The notes below the pieces were generated by a model. It did not search any database and was not told where the DNA came from. It saw only the letters and a program-made list of their open reading frames with translations. Both the position numbers and the translations under genes were made by a program. Source: Rickettsia helvetica (GTDB lineage Bacteria > Pseudomonadota > Alphaproteobacteria > Rickettsiales > Rickettsiaceae). Taken from it: DNA of 64,000 bases. Below, one piece after another: positions 35,550-44,772 of this stretch (position 1 is its first letter; each line of letters starts with the position of its first letter). The DNA lies in contig NZ_OZ018776.1 of assembly GCF_963970025.1 (NCBI RefSeq), positions 992,001 through 1,056,000 of the forward strand, in the 5' to 3' direction.

Positions 35550-38057
35550 ATGAACCAAATAGAACAAAAATGGCAGCAAATTTGGCAAGAAAAAAAAGCT
35601 TTTGAGGTATCAAACGAGAGTAGCAAGCCAAAATATTACATACTTGAAATGCTGCCTTATCCTTCCGGCAAAATCCATGTAGGTCACGTACGCAACTATT
35701 CTATAGGTGATGTTATTGCAAGGTTTATGATTATGCAAGGTTTTAACATGCTTCATCCTATGGGCTGGGATGCTTTCGGGCTACCTGCCGAAAATGCCGC
35801 AATAAAAAATAATTCTCACCCAAAAGAATGGACTTATTCTAATATCGAGAATATGAAAAAGCAGCTAAAATCTATGGGTTTTTCTTATGATTGGTCTAGA
35901 GAGATAAATAGTTGTGATCCTGAGTATTATAAACATGAGCAGAAATTCTTTTTAGAGCTTTATGAACGAAATCTTGCTTATCAAAAAGAATCACTTGTTA
36001 ATTGGGATCCGGTTGATAATACCGTTCTTGCTAATGAGCAAGTTGTAGACGGGCGTGGTTGGCGTTCAGGTGCAATAGTTGAAAAACGTTATTTAAAGCA
36101 ATGGTTCTTAAAAATCACCTATTATGCTGAAGAGTTATTAAACGAAATTCAGAATTTAAAAGAGTGGCCTGAAGCAGTCCGCTCTATGCAAGAGAAATGG
36201 ATAGGTAAATCGATAGGTGCTAATTTTCATTTCAAAATTAAGGATAATGAAGATACTACTATAGAAGTATTCTCAACCAAACCTGAAACTATTTTTGGAG
36301 CTAGCTTTATAGGAATTGCCTTTAATCATCCGATAATAGAGAAATTAATTTCCAAGACACCTGAAATATCGAATTTTATAGCTAAATGTGCAAATATAAC
36401 CAGTTCTGCTGAACTTGATAAAGCTGAAAAGGAAGGTATATTTACCGGTCTTTATGTCATTCATCCTTTTGATCCAAATATAATACTGCCGGTTATTATT
36501 ACGAATTTCGTGTTAATGGATTACGGCACTGGTGCTGTTTTCGGTTGTCCTGCTCACGACGAGCGTGACCATGAATTAGCCGTTAAAATGAATTTACCTA
36601 TTAAACAAGTAATAAAAGCAGATATTGATGTACAAAAGACCGCTTATACGGAAGACGGAATTTTAATTAACTCAGATTTTCTAAACGGCTTAACTAGTAA
36701 TGAAGCAAAACAAAAAGTAATCGAGGAATTTGAGAAACTAGGCATAGGTAAACGCAGCGTAAATTACCGACTAAAAGATTGGGGGGTTTCTCGTCAACGC
36801 TTTTGGGGGTGTCCTATTCCTATGATTCACTGCGAAGCTTGCGGCATAGTTCCCGTACCTTACAAAGATTTACCCGTTACTTTACCTGATGACGTAAATT
36901 TTGACGGTCACGGTAATCCTCTTGATCATCACCCTAGTTGGAAACATGTTAATTGTCCGAAATGCGATAAGCCGGCTGTTCGTGAAACCGATACTTTTGA
37001 TACATTTTTTGAATCATCTTGGTATTTTATGAGATATTGCAATAGCAATGCTATAGACATGACCGACAAAAAAGCTTGTGATTACTGGCTACCGGTCGAT
37101 AAATATATAGGCGGTATAGAGCATGCAGTGATGCATTTATTATATGCAAGGTTTTTCACAAAAGTAATGAACGAACAGAATTACGTAAGCATTCGTGAAC
37201 CTTTTAAAGGGCTATTTACTCAAGGTATGGTGCTGCATGCTACTTACAAAGATGAGTATAATAATTGGTTATATCCTGAAGAAGTAGTTAAAAAGGGTAA
37301 TGAATTTTTCCATAAAGAAAAAGGCAGCTTAGTTGTACAAGGCCGTATTGAGAAGATGAGTAAATCTAAAAAGAATCTTATCGATCTTGAGACAATGCAA
37401 GAGCAATATGGAGCAGATGCAATTAGGCTTTTTGTGCTGTCTGATAGTCCACCTGAGAAAGATCTAGAATGGTCGGCAAGCGGTATAGAAGGCTGCTCAC
37501 GTTTCATTAATAAGTTTGAGAATATGTTTGAGGCGATAGATTCTTTAAAAGATGATGTGAATAGCGAAATTAACAAGGAACTTAATAGATTAGTTCATTT
37601 TACCATAAAGCACGTCGCCGATGATATAAAACATTTTGCTTTAAACAGAGCAATAGCACGTATGCGTGAGCTTTCTAATGCTATATCCTCTGAAATATCC
37701 AAAGATAAAATTGATGTTAAAACCGTAAGGCATGGCTTTAATGTTTTAGTTCAGCTACTAAACCCATTCATACCACATATTACAGAAGAAATTTGGCAGA
37801 AGCTTGGCAACAAAGAACAGTTATATAAATCAGCTTTTCCTGCATTTGATGAATCAATGTTAGAATTAGATACATATGTTATGGCAGTGCAGGTTAACGG
37901 CAAACTCCGTGATACCTATGAGTTTAAAACTTCCGTAGGTGAAGATGAAATAAAGCAAATGACCGTCAGTCTGCCAAAGGTACAAAAGTTCTTGGAAGGA
38001 AAAGAGCCGAAGAAGATTATCCTCGTTCCTCGTAAAATTGTGAATATTATTGTTTGA
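35550..38057 (+). CDS. leuS: Leucyl-tRNA synthetase
   Basis: An 835-residue class Ia synthetase. The HIGH-type motif is in LPYPSGKIHVGHVRNYS, KMSKS in GRIEKMSKSKKN, and the CP1 editing domain spans about residues 220-420 with the GCPAHDERDHELA segment holding the conserved editing aspartate. A zinc-ribbon-like CEACG...CPKC pair is present near residues 430-475. No palindromic insertion is seen. Complete length for the bacterial form. Confidence 0.97.
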   Translation: MNQIEQKWQQIWQEKKAFEVSNESSKPKYYILEMLPYPSGKIHVGHVRNYSIGDVIARFMIMQGFNMLHPMGWDAFGLPAENAAIKNNSHPKEWTYSNIENMKKQLKSMGFSYDWSREINSCDPEYYKHEQKFFLELYERNLAYQKESLVNWDPVDNTVLANEQVVDGRGWRSGAIVEKRYLKQWFLKITYYAEELLNEIQNLKEWPEAVRSMQEKWIGKSIGANFHFKIKDNEDTTIEVFSTKPETIFGASFIGIAFNHPIIEKLISKTPEISNFIAKCANITSSAELDKAEKEGIFTGLYVIHPFDPNIILPVIITNFVLMDYGTGAVFGCPAHDERDHELAVKMNLPIKQVIKADIDVQKTAYTEDGILINSDFLNGLTSNEAKQKVIEEFEKLGIGKRSVNYRLKDWGVSRQRFWGCPIPMIHCEACGIVPVPYKDLPVTLPDDVNFDGHGNPLDHHPSWKHVNCPKCDKPAVRETDTFDTFFESSWYFMRYCNSNAIDMTDKKACDYWLPVDKYIGGIEHAVMHLLYARFFTKVMNEQNYVSIREPFKGLFTQGMVLHATYKDEYNNWLYPEEVVKKGNEFFHKEKGSLVVQGRIEKMSKSKKNLIDLETMQEQYGADAIRLFVLSDSPPEKDLEWSASGIEGCSRFINKFENMFEAIDSLKDDVNSEINKELNRLVHFTIKHVADDIKHFALNRAIARMRELSNAISSEISKDKIDVKTVRHGFNVLVQLLNPFIPHITEEIWQKLGNKEQLYKSAFPAFDESMLELDTYVMAVQVNGKLRDTYEFKTSVGEDEIKQMTVSLPKVQKFLEGKEPKKIILVPRKIVNIIV

Positions 38058-38093
38058 AGTGAAAGATTGTGTGGATTAAAAAGTAGTCAGAAT

Positions 38094-38187
38094 GTCATAC
38101 CGTGGCTTTACCACGGGATCCAGCTAAAATACTAAATTTAGTACTTTAAGTTGTTTCTAGATACCGTGGTCAAGCTGCAGTATGATA
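38094..38187. repeat. Palindromic element (CATACCGTGG family)
   Basis: GTCATACCGTGGCTTTACC with GTGGTCAAGCTGCAGTATGA and a central AAAATACTAAATTTAGTACTTT hairpin; downstream of leuS, a possible terminator. Arms have diverged by several bases, suggesting an old copy. Confidence 0.8.
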
Positions 38188-38207
38188 CCTAGCATACTTT
38201 TATTACA

Positions 38208-38612
38208 TTACCACCATACTAACCCAAAAAAAGTAGTATTACCTAAAACTACCTCCTCATGTTTATCTAATGAAGAGTCATAATGTTTTGGCTCATCTAT
38301 AAAGTTATTGCAATTATGGTAAGTACCTTTTGAAGCACCCTTATAACTCTGATAAGATGAAGTTTCATAATGCCCTAGATCCTCTCTCTAAGGTAATAGC
38401 AAATATGGTCTGCTACTGGCATTAATACTTTATCTACTATATAATTGGCTGCCCACCAAAATGCGGCAAAAACACCGGTATCAATACTTAAAGTGTCTTC
38501 TTCTGTTTCTTTACAAGTTATAACACTAGGATAACAGAATCTTGCTATACTATCTAGACTTAGATTTAAATTTAAATCCGAATCTAGCAGGTCTATTTTT
38601 TTTATTAGTCAT
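38208..38612 (-). pseudogene. Decayed small protein of unknown function
   Basis: The ATG at 38612 opens MTNKKNRPARF, then a frame change gives SDLNLNLSLDSIARFCYPSV and TGVFAAFWWAANYIVDKV as far as CYYLRERI, where a second shift leads to GHYETSSYQSYKGASKG and a stop at 38208. The rebuilt protein is about 134 residues with one hydrophobic helix. No family recognised. Confidence 0.55.
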
Positions 38613-38643
38613 AAAGATCCCCTATTTTAGTTATTAATTAATT

Positions 38644-38787
38644 AGACTTCTTGCCTAACTTGCTTCTAAGGATAATTTGTATGTTAATCCGGTACTCGCA
38701 TCCTCACGTACTTTTATGTATGCTGCGGTGCTGCGTTCCGTGTTTCCTTCAAATTCTTCCTTATTAGCTATGTTAGGCAAGAAGTCT
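38644..38787. repeat. RPE1 palindromic element, copy 2
   Basis: AGACTTCTTGCCTAAC and GTTAGGCAAGAAGTCT are exact inverted ends. On the minus strand it reads NKEEFEGNTERSTAAY then KVREDASTGLTYKLSLEAS without a stop, matching the RPE1 peptide. It lies alone between the decayed gene and rnd. Confidence 0.9.
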
Positions 38788-38909
38788 ATTGTAGGCTAAG
38801 TAATTTAAAAAACTCAATTAGCTACTAAAATAGTGTGCATGATCTTATACCTGAAGTCAATTTATTATGTTAATAATTTAATATTTTTATTAACTTATCT
38901 TAATTTAAA

Positions 38910-39521
38910 TTAATGCATAAAAATATCGATTTCATTCCAACCGAGTAAATCTAGATTAGCTCTTGTCGGTAAAAAACGGAAAATATCTTGGGCAAGTTCA
39001 TACCTATTTTCTTTAAGTAACATTTTTTGTAAAATATCTTTTAACTGATGCAAATAAAGCACATCTTTTGCTGCATATTCTTTTTGTTCTGAAGATAAAT
39101 TATCAGCACCCCAATAGGAAGATTGTTGTTGTTTTGAAATATTTATATTAAGCAATTCTCGGTACAAATCCTTAAGACCATGACTATCGGTATAAGTTCT
39201 AACTAGTTTTGAAGATATTTTAGTACAAAAGATATTTTCTAAATCTATACTTAAATATTTTTTTATGGATGCTAAATCAAATCTAGCAAAATGAAATATC
39301 TTATATCTAGTTTTATCTAGTAATAATGCTTTTAAATTAGGAGCCGTATAATCTTGATTTGTAAAATGAACAAGATGAGCTTCACCATTGCCGTTACTAA
39401 ATTGTAGCAAACATAGTTTATCTCTATGTAGATTTAGCCCCATTGTCTCGGTGTCTATAGCAAGATCTCCTTCAAGTACAAAATTATTAGGTAGGTCGTT
39501 TTGATAAATTTTTATAGTCAT
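38910..39521 (-). CDS. rnd: Ribonuclease D (short form)
   Basis: A 203-residue DEDDy-type 3'-5' exonuclease: Exo I DTETMGLNLHRDKL, Exo II in FHFARFDLASIKKYL and Exo III YAAKDVLYLHQL carry the metal-binding acidic residues and the tyrosine. The HRDC domains of full-length E. coli RNase D are absent, as is usual in many alphaproteobacteria. Family members trim the 3' ends of tRNA and other stable RNA. Confidence 0.9.
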   Translation of the reverse strand: MTIKIYQNDLPNNFVLEGDLAIDTETMGLNLHRDKLCLLQFSNGNGEAHLVHFTNQDYTAPNLKALLLDKTRYKIFHFARFDLASIKKYLSIDLENIFCTKISSKLVRTYTDSHGLKDLYRELLNINISKQQQSSYWGADNLSSEQKEYAAKDVLYLHQLKDILQKMLLKENRYELAQDIFRFLPTRANLDLLGWNEIDIFMH

Positions 39522-39583
39522 AAATGATTTTTAATTCCTTTTAATCAATAGTGTTATTGTGCGGATCGAAAAACGTGTTCGGT

Positions 39584-39658
39584 GTCATACCGTGGCTTGA
39601 CCACGGTATCCAAAAAAAGTAAAAAAGACTAGATCCCGCAATCAAGTTGCGGGATGAC
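39584..39658. repeat. Palindromic element (CATACCGTGG family)
   Basis: GTCATACCGTGGCTTGACCA with AATCAAGTTGCGGGATGAC; between rnd and the FtsB-like gene. Confidence 0.85.
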
Positions 39659-39670
39659 AACAAAGTTTTG

Positions 39671-39985
39671 CTATTGGTGATTAAATACCTGCTCATTTGG
39701 AGCAGCTACTCCTAAAACTTTCTTTGCTTGTTCTTCTAACATATCTTTATTTAGCGATTCCGTTCGGAGTAATTTGACGTTATGTTCAAGTTCTACTCTT
39801 TCTGCTCGTAAGCCTTTTAGTTCATCATAAGCTTTTTCAAGCTGCCTATTTACTTTTAAATATGCAATAATCCCTTTGTTACCATATATGCAATGAAAAA
39901 CAAAATATCCAAGCAGTAAAACTAAAAAGATATTTAAAATTATTTTTTTAGAATGATTATTGAAATGTATTAAATTCATAAGCAT
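39671..39985 (-). CDS. FtsB/DivIC-like septum formation protein
   Basis: A 104-residue bitopic protein: short cytoplasmic tail, one transmembrane helix (about residues 15-33, IILNIFLVLLLGYFVFHCIY), then a coiled coil (LEKAYDELKGLRAERVELEHN) and a short periplasmic end (EQAKKVLGVAAPNEQVF). This is the layout of FtsB/DivIC, which links FtsQ and FtsL in the divisome. Sequence similarity within the family is low, so the call rests on architecture and the RxERxxLE pattern. Confidence 0.75.
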   Translation of the reverse strand: MLMNLIHFNNHSKKIILNIFLVLLLGYFVFHCIYGNKGIIAYLKVNRQLEKAYDELKGLRAERVELEHNVKLLRTESLNKDMLEEQAKKVLGVAAPNEQVFNHQ

Positions 39986-39989
39986 TTTA

Positions 39990-40078
39990 TCATCCCGCGA
40001 GCTTATAGCGGGATCCAGTTAAAATTATTAGTATTTTTTATTGTATTTATGGATACCGTGGTCAAGCCACGGTATGAC
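39990..40078. repeat. Palindromic element (CATACCGTGG family)
   Basis: TCATCCCGCGAGCTTATAGC and GGTCAAGCCACGGTATGAC; it overlaps the 5' leader of the FtsB-like gene. Confidence 0.83.
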
Positions 40079-40143
40079 ACCGAACGTGACGCAAAAATTC
40101 CTTTGTAGGAATGACATAAAAACGTCATAATGTAGAATATCAT

Positions 40144-40830
40144 TCATAAAATATTACTTATAAGAAATAATACCGGAGCAGTTAAAATGATACTATCAAA
40201 TCTGTCTAGCACCCCTCCATGACCGGGTATTATATGACCGCTATCTTTAATATTAAATTTTCGCTTAAAATATGAAATAAACAAATCACTTAATTGAGTT
40301 ATTAATGCTAATATACAACTAATTATAAACAAATAAATTTTATTTGAAAAATAGTAATTTTCAATATGACAGTTTGGTATAAAACTAACTAATAATACAA
40401 CTAAACCTGCCGATAATACTCCCATAACTAAACCACTCCAAGTTTTTTTAGGACTGATTTTTGGAGCAAGTTTTGCTCCTTTAAAAGTTTTGCCGCCAAT
40501 CATTGCAAAAGTATCTACGGACCAAATAATACAAAAATAAAGCATAATAATCCATCTATTGGTATCTTCCATACTTAAAAATATTAATAGGCTTATAGGA
40601 ATCGGAATAATAATTAGTCCGATTAATAGATAAGGAATAGAAGAATAGGTCATATTATACCATTCACTTAACATTCCCGTACCCACTAATATCATTAGAA
40701 TATAGAATAAAGGCTTAAACCATAATATAGCTATAATAAATAACGGAACTAAAACTATACCGGATAGGATTCTTAAATATATATTTTGTTTATCTTTTGC
40801 CAAATGTTCTTTTCCTTTTTGAGTAATCAT
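40144..40830 (-). CDS. cdsA: Phosphatidate cytidylyltransferase
   Basis: A 228-residue membrane enzyme that makes CDP-diacylglycerol from CTP and phosphatidic acid, feeding all phospholipid synthesis. About six to seven hydrophobic helices end in the signature IPGHGGVLDRFDSI, and KISPKKTWSGLVMG is also conserved. It overlaps the uppS end by 41 bases, so the two are coupled, as in many bacteria. Confidence 0.94.
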   Translation of the reverse strand: MITQKGKEHLAKDKQNIYLRILSGIVLVPLFIIAILWFKPLFYILMILVGTGMLSEWYNMTYSSIPYLLIGLIIIPIPISLLIFLSMEDTNRWIIMLYFCIIWSVDTFAMIGGKTFKGAKLAPKISPKKTWSGLVMGVLSAGLVVLLVSFIPNCHIENYYFSNKIYLFIISCILALITQLSDLFISYFKRKFNIKDSGHIIPGHGGVLDRFDSIILTAPVLFLISNIL

Positions 40831-41470
40831 TTATAGCTTCTTGTATATCTTCTTTATTAAAATCAGGCCAATATTTGGGTGAAAAATATAATTCAGCATA
40901 AGCTGCTTGCCAAAGCAAGAAATTACTGATGCGATAAACTCCGCCCGGTCTTATTAATAAATCTACATCCGGCATTTCAGGATCATATAAAGCGTGTTGT
41001 ACATCGCTTTCACTTACTTCTTTTTTACCGCTTGCAATAATTTTTGTGCAGGCATCAACTATTTCTTGGCGACTTCCATAACTAAAAGCTATACAAAGTG
41101 TTATTTTATTATTATTTTTTGTTAATTCTATAGCATTATTTATATGTTTTTGCAATGAGCTACTTAATAAATTAAGCCTACCTATTACTTTTATTTTAAC
41201 GCCGTTTTTATGTAAATTATTTAATTCGGTTTTTAAATAAATACTTAATAGTTTTATTAAGAAATCTACTTCCATGCTTGAGCGTTGCCAATTTTCGGAA
41301 GAGAAAGTATATAAAGTTATGTAATCTATATTAAGGTTAATAAACTCAGGTAGTAATTCACGAATTTTATCGGCTCCTACTTTATGCCCTTCAGATTTTG
41401 TTAAGTTATGCCGATCTGCCCAACGAGCATTACCGTCCATTATTATTGCTAAATGTTTTATATTAGTCAT
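40790..41470 (-). CDS. uppS: Undecaprenyl diphosphate synthase
   Basis: A 226-residue cis-prenyltransferase that builds the C55 lipid carrier for peptidoglycan and O-antigen. The substrate motif IIMDGNARWADRHNL, YTFSSENWQRS and the C-terminal DLLIRPGGVYRISNFLLWQAAYAEL are present; the usual RTSGE is RPGGV here. I chose the ATG giving MTNIKHLAI; upstream in-frame sequence is repeat-derived. Confidence 0.95.
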   Translation of the reverse strand: MTNIKHLAIIMDGNARWADRHNLTKSEGHKVGADKIRELLPEFINLNIDYITLYTFSSENWQRSSMEVDFLIKLLSIYLKTELNNLHKNGVKIKVIGRLNLLSSSLQKHINNAIELTKNNNKITLCIAFSYGSRQEIVDACTKIIASGKKEVSESDVQHALYDPEMPDVDLLIRPGGVYRISNFLLWQAAYAELYFSPKYWPDFNKEDIQEAINDYSKRKRTFGKR

Positions 41471-41518
41471 TATTTTATATTTTAGATGCTGCTGCATGGA
41501 TCGAAAAACATACTCGAT

Positions 41519-41616
41519 GTCATACCGTGGCTTGACCACGGTATCCAGAATAACCACTTAATAATGTTATTTTTTTGTTTATTTTCCTGGATCCCGTAAA
41601 TAAATCACGGGATGAC
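41519..41616. repeat. Palindromic element (CATACCGTGG family)
   Basis: GTCATACCGTGGCTTGACCA with TAAATCACGGGATGAC, between the sensor kinase gene and uppS. Confidence 0.85.
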
Positions 41617-41630
41617 AGAGAAAACAAATC

Positions 41631-42944
41631 CTATATTTTAGGTATTTCAATTCTTACCGATAGCCCGCCTAAATCCTTGCTATCTTCTAAATAAATAGAG
41701 CCTTTGTGATCGTTTATTATTTCTTTAGTAATAGCAAGCCCAAGTCCTACGTTACTTGCATTATCAAGCTGTCTTGCTTTATCCGATCTATAAAACGGTT
41801 TAAATACAAGGTGTTTTTCCATATCATCTATACCGGGACCGTTATCCTCAATAATTATAGCTACGGTAGATGAATTATCTTTTGAAGATATCTTAATTTT
41901 AGTTCCATATTTTATAGCATTACCAATTAAATTAGACAAGGCTCTTTCAAAAGAATTCGGCTTAATTCGTACTTCTAGTTTATCTAAATTAGTAGATTTT
42001 ATAAATTCAATATCTACATGTGACCATTTGTTTAAAAGATGTTCCATCCAAGGTAATAATAAAATTTCTTCAAATTCTTCTGTACTTTCACCTTTAGCAA
42101 AATCTAAATAAGAATTTATCATTTGTTGCATAGTTAATATATCTTGTTTTAACCCTTTGATTTCTTCGCTTTCTTCCATCAATTCAAGTTGTAGCTTCAT
42201 TCTTGTTAAAGGAGTTCTAAGGTCATGCGAAATCATAGCAAGCATAGTGGTTCTTTTAGTAATTTGTTTTTCAATACGAGCTTTCATTTTTAAAAAAGCA
42301 AGCCCTGCTTTTCTTATTTCTAAGGCTCCTGAAGGTTTAAAATTTTTGCCTTTTAAAATACCTCGACCAAATTTATCCATGCTATCCGCAAGAGTGAGTA
42401 TTGATTTAATTTGATTTTTGGAGAAAATAATAGAAACAGAAAGTAATATAACAGTTAAAGATATAATCCATAAAACAAATATATATACTGTAGGATTAAG
42501 TAGTAATTTTGCAGGAAAAGTAATATATAATATTCCATCTTTTAATTCTAAAAATACTTCGATTTTATTGTCTTGATTTAGTTTAACTATATTTTTTTCA
42601 TGGATTTTTGTAGCTAAAATGTTTTTAAATATAGTTAAAGGCTCACTTAATTTAGGTTGTTTTATAGATAACTTTTTACTAAGCTGAAATTGATAAGATA
42701 AATTAAGATAATTTTCCGATAAATGGGTTATCTCTCTTGAATTATTTCTATGTTCTTTAATCAATGATTCTATTTCATTGATAATAATAGTACTAGTATA
42801 ATATGAAACATTATACCAATGACGATCGTAAAACAAAAATATAGCAACGATTTGCCCTATTAAAATCGGAATGATTATAATAAACATGAATCTTATAAAT
42901 AGTGTTCTCGGTAATAATTTAGATATAAAGTGCATAGCCCTCAT
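41631..42944 (-). CDS. envZ: EnvZ-type sensor histidine kinase
   Basis: A 437-residue membrane kinase: helix 1 (about 17-38), a periplasmic sensor of about 110 residues, helix 2 (about 152-174), HAMP, the H-box MISHDLRTPLTRMKLQLELM (His240), N-box ALSNLIGNAIKYG, G1 IIEDNGPGID and G2 NVGLGLAIT. The H-box matches the EnvZ subfamily. It follows the regulator gene with a short overlap (start at 42944 or 42935), so the pair is one operon. Confidence 0.92.
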   Translation of the reverse strand: MRAMHFISKLLPRTLFIRFMFIIIIPILIGQIVAIFLFYDRHWYNVSYYTSTIIINEIESLIKEHRNNSREITHLSENYLNLSYQFQLSKKLSIKQPKLSEPLTIFKNILATKIHEKNIVKLNQDNKIEVFLELKDGILYITFPAKLLLNPTVYIFVLWIISLTVILLSVSIIFSKNQIKSILTLADSMDKFGRGILKGKNFKPSGALEIRKAGLAFLKMKARIEKQITKRTTMLAMISHDLRTPLTRMKLQLELMEESEEIKGLKQDILTMQQMINSYLDFAKGESTEEFEEILLLPWMEHLLNKWSHVDIEFIKSTNLDKLEVRIKPNSFERALSNLIGNAIKYGTKIKISSKDNSSTVAIIIEDNGPGIDDMEKHLVFKPFYRSDKARQLDNASNVGLGLAITKEIINDHKGSIYLEDSKDLGGLSVRIEIPKI

Positions 42945-43599
42945 TACGCACGGTTTTTAAATATTTCGGTTCTTTTGGGTTGTCTTCTATTTTGCTTCTT
43001 ATTCTTGTAATTTGTACGTCGATAGAACGCATACTAAGCCCTCCCATTATTTTTGAAAGTTCAAAACGACTAGTAGATTTACCGGAATTGTTTATTAATA
43101 TCTCAAGTAATTTTTGTTCAGTAGAGCTAAGAGATACAATTTGATTATTCTTGGTAAATTCTTTTGTATTGGAATTATAAAAATTATTGCCGAATTTAAT
43201 TATATTTGTTTCTTTTTTAAAGTTATTATAATTATTGATTAAGTTATTTATCCGAAGTAATAATTCTCTCGGTTCAAAAGGTTTAGTTATATAATCAGAG
43301 GCACCGGCTTCAAGTCCTTTAACACGGTCATCGGCTTCCGATAAAGCAGTAAGCATAACTATAGGAACATTATTACCGGCATCCCTTATAGTAGTAGCAA
43401 AATCAAGCCCTGTTATTTCAGGTAACATAACATCTAAAATAATTAAATCATAATTAGAAGTTTTTAATAGATTTTTAGCTTCTATGACTGAGCTTGCCGT
43501 TGATACTAAAAACTCGTTTTTATTTAAAAACTGCTTTAAAAGTGCTAATATCCTGCTATCATCATCAACGATTAAAATATGTGCTTTGTATGTATGCAT
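42919..43599 (-). CDS. ompR: OmpR-type response regulator
   Basis: A 226-residue regulator: receiver domain (residues 7-120) with the acidic pocket DDD at 12-14, phospho-acceptor Asp56 in IILDVMLPE and the lysine of ITKPFEP, then a winged-helix DNA-binding domain ending in VQITRIRSKIEDNPKEPKYLKTVRNEGYA, the OmpR pattern. The ATG at 43599 is chosen; the longer frame reads through repeats. Confidence 0.93.
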   Translation of the reverse strand: MHTYKAHILIVDDDSRILALLKQFLNKNEFLVSTASSVIEAKNLLKTSNYDLIILDVMLPEITGLDFATTIRDAGNNVPIVMLTALSEADDRVKGLEAGASDYITKPFEPRELLLRINNLINNYNNFKKETNIIKFGNNFYNSNTKEFTKNNQIVSLSSTEQKLLEILINNSGKSTSRFELSKIMGGLSMRSIDVQITRIRSKIEDNPKEPKYLKTVRNEGYALYI

Positions 43600-43664
43600 G
43601 TATACTCGTTTAATTTGAAAAATTAGTGTTGTTGCTTGTTTTATGTCATGCTTGCAGTTCTCTA

Positions 43665-43692
43665 TATCATTCCCGCGCAAGCGGGAATGACA
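43665..43692. repeat. Collapsed palindromic arm
   Basis: TCATTCCCGCGCAAGCGGGAATGACA is a self-complementary unit of the type found at 3526-3553 and 2012-2172. It lies in the divergent gap between ompR and ilvE. Confidence 0.65.
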
Positions 43693-43769
43693 TCGAACGC
43701 ATTTTTCGAGCCATGCAACAACGCTGCTCGCAATGATGATTGACAATACTTTAATATAAATATAGGTTA

Positions 43770-44642
43770 ATGACAATGATAAAACTAGAGCAAATTTTTT
43801 GGCATGTTTGGATTAACGGTGATTTAGTTCCTTATCAATTCGCAAGGATTCATGTTTTGACTCATAGCCTGCATTATTCAGGATCGGTATTTGAGGGTGA
43901 GAGAGCTTATAACGGCAAAGTTTTTAAACTAAAAGAACATACGGAAAGATTAATAAAATCAGCAGAAGCATTAGGTTTGACAGTACCTTATAGTGTGGAC
44001 GAGATAATAAAAGCTCATGAACTTGTAATAAAACAAAATAATATTAAGGATGCATATATAAGACCGCTTATTTGGTGCGGAAGTGAATCGCTAAATATTA
44101 CTAATCCTGATTTATCTACTAATCTTTTGATTGCCGGTATTCCATCTATGCCAAGGTCTTTTGAGAAAGGTATAAATTTGCATGTAAGCCGCTGGCGTAA
44201 AGCAATGCCTGACAGCACCCCGGTACAATCTAAATCCGCCGCTCAATATAATATGGCAATAACGAGTAAAAAAGAAGCTAAAGCTCTTGGCTATGATGAT
44301 GCATTATTACTTGATTATGAAGGGTATATTGCTGAATGCACTACAACAAATATTTTTTTTGTTAAAGATAAAACATTATATACTCCAATTGCCGATAGGT
44401 TTTTAAACGGTATAATAAGACAGACTATTATTGAAATTGCAAAAGATTTAGGTCTAGAAGTAAAAGAAGAGCGTTTGAAATTAGAGCAAATAGAGGATTT
44501 TACTGGATGTTTTGTCACAGGTACGGCAATTGAGGTACAAAATATTGATTCTATAGATCTTGGCAATAAAAAGATTATTTTTGATGATCATCAAATTGCA
44601 AATACCCTAAAAAAAGAATATGATCTCTTGGTTAGGGCATAG
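43770..44642 (+). CDS. ilvE: Branched-chain amino acid aminotransferase
   Basis: A 290-residue fold-type IV PLP enzyme that interconverts leucine, isoleucine and valine with their 2-oxo acids. The PLP lysine is Lys155 in VQSKSAAQYNMAI; LHYSGSVFEGERAY, the ALLLDYEGYIAECTTTNIFF segment and GTAIEVQ match IlvE. A start at 43776 (MIKLEQIF) is also possible. The window has no other branched-chain synthesis genes. Confidence 0.92.
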   Translation: MTMIKLEQIFWHVWINGDLVPYQFARIHVLTHSLHYSGSVFEGERAYNGKVFKLKEHTERLIKSAEALGLTVPYSVDEIIKAHELVIKQNNIKDAYIRPLIWCGSESLNITNPDLSTNLLIAGIPSMPRSFEKGINLHVSRWRKAMPDSTPVQSKSAAQYNMAITSKKEAKALGYDDALLLDYEGYIAECTTTNIFFVKDKTLYTPIADRFLNGIIRQTIIEIAKDLGLEVKEERLKLEQIEDFTGCFVTGTAIEVQNIDSIDLGNKKIIFDDHQIANTLKKEYDLLVRA

Positions 44643-44648
44643 AAGAAA

Positions 44649-44747
44649 CGTTATTGCGAGGAAAATTACGTTAAGTAATTGACGGAAGCAATCTCAGGAT
44701 GTTTGACAAGATTGCCACGTCGAAGCTTTGCCTCTCCTCGCAATGAC
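44649..44747. repeat. Palindromic element (GTCATTGCGAG family)
   Basis: CGTTATTGCGAGGAAAATTACG and CTCTCCTCGCAATGACA arms, between ilvE and dapA. Confidence 0.85.
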
Positions 44748-44772
44748 ATAATTAATAAATAAGTAAAAAACA

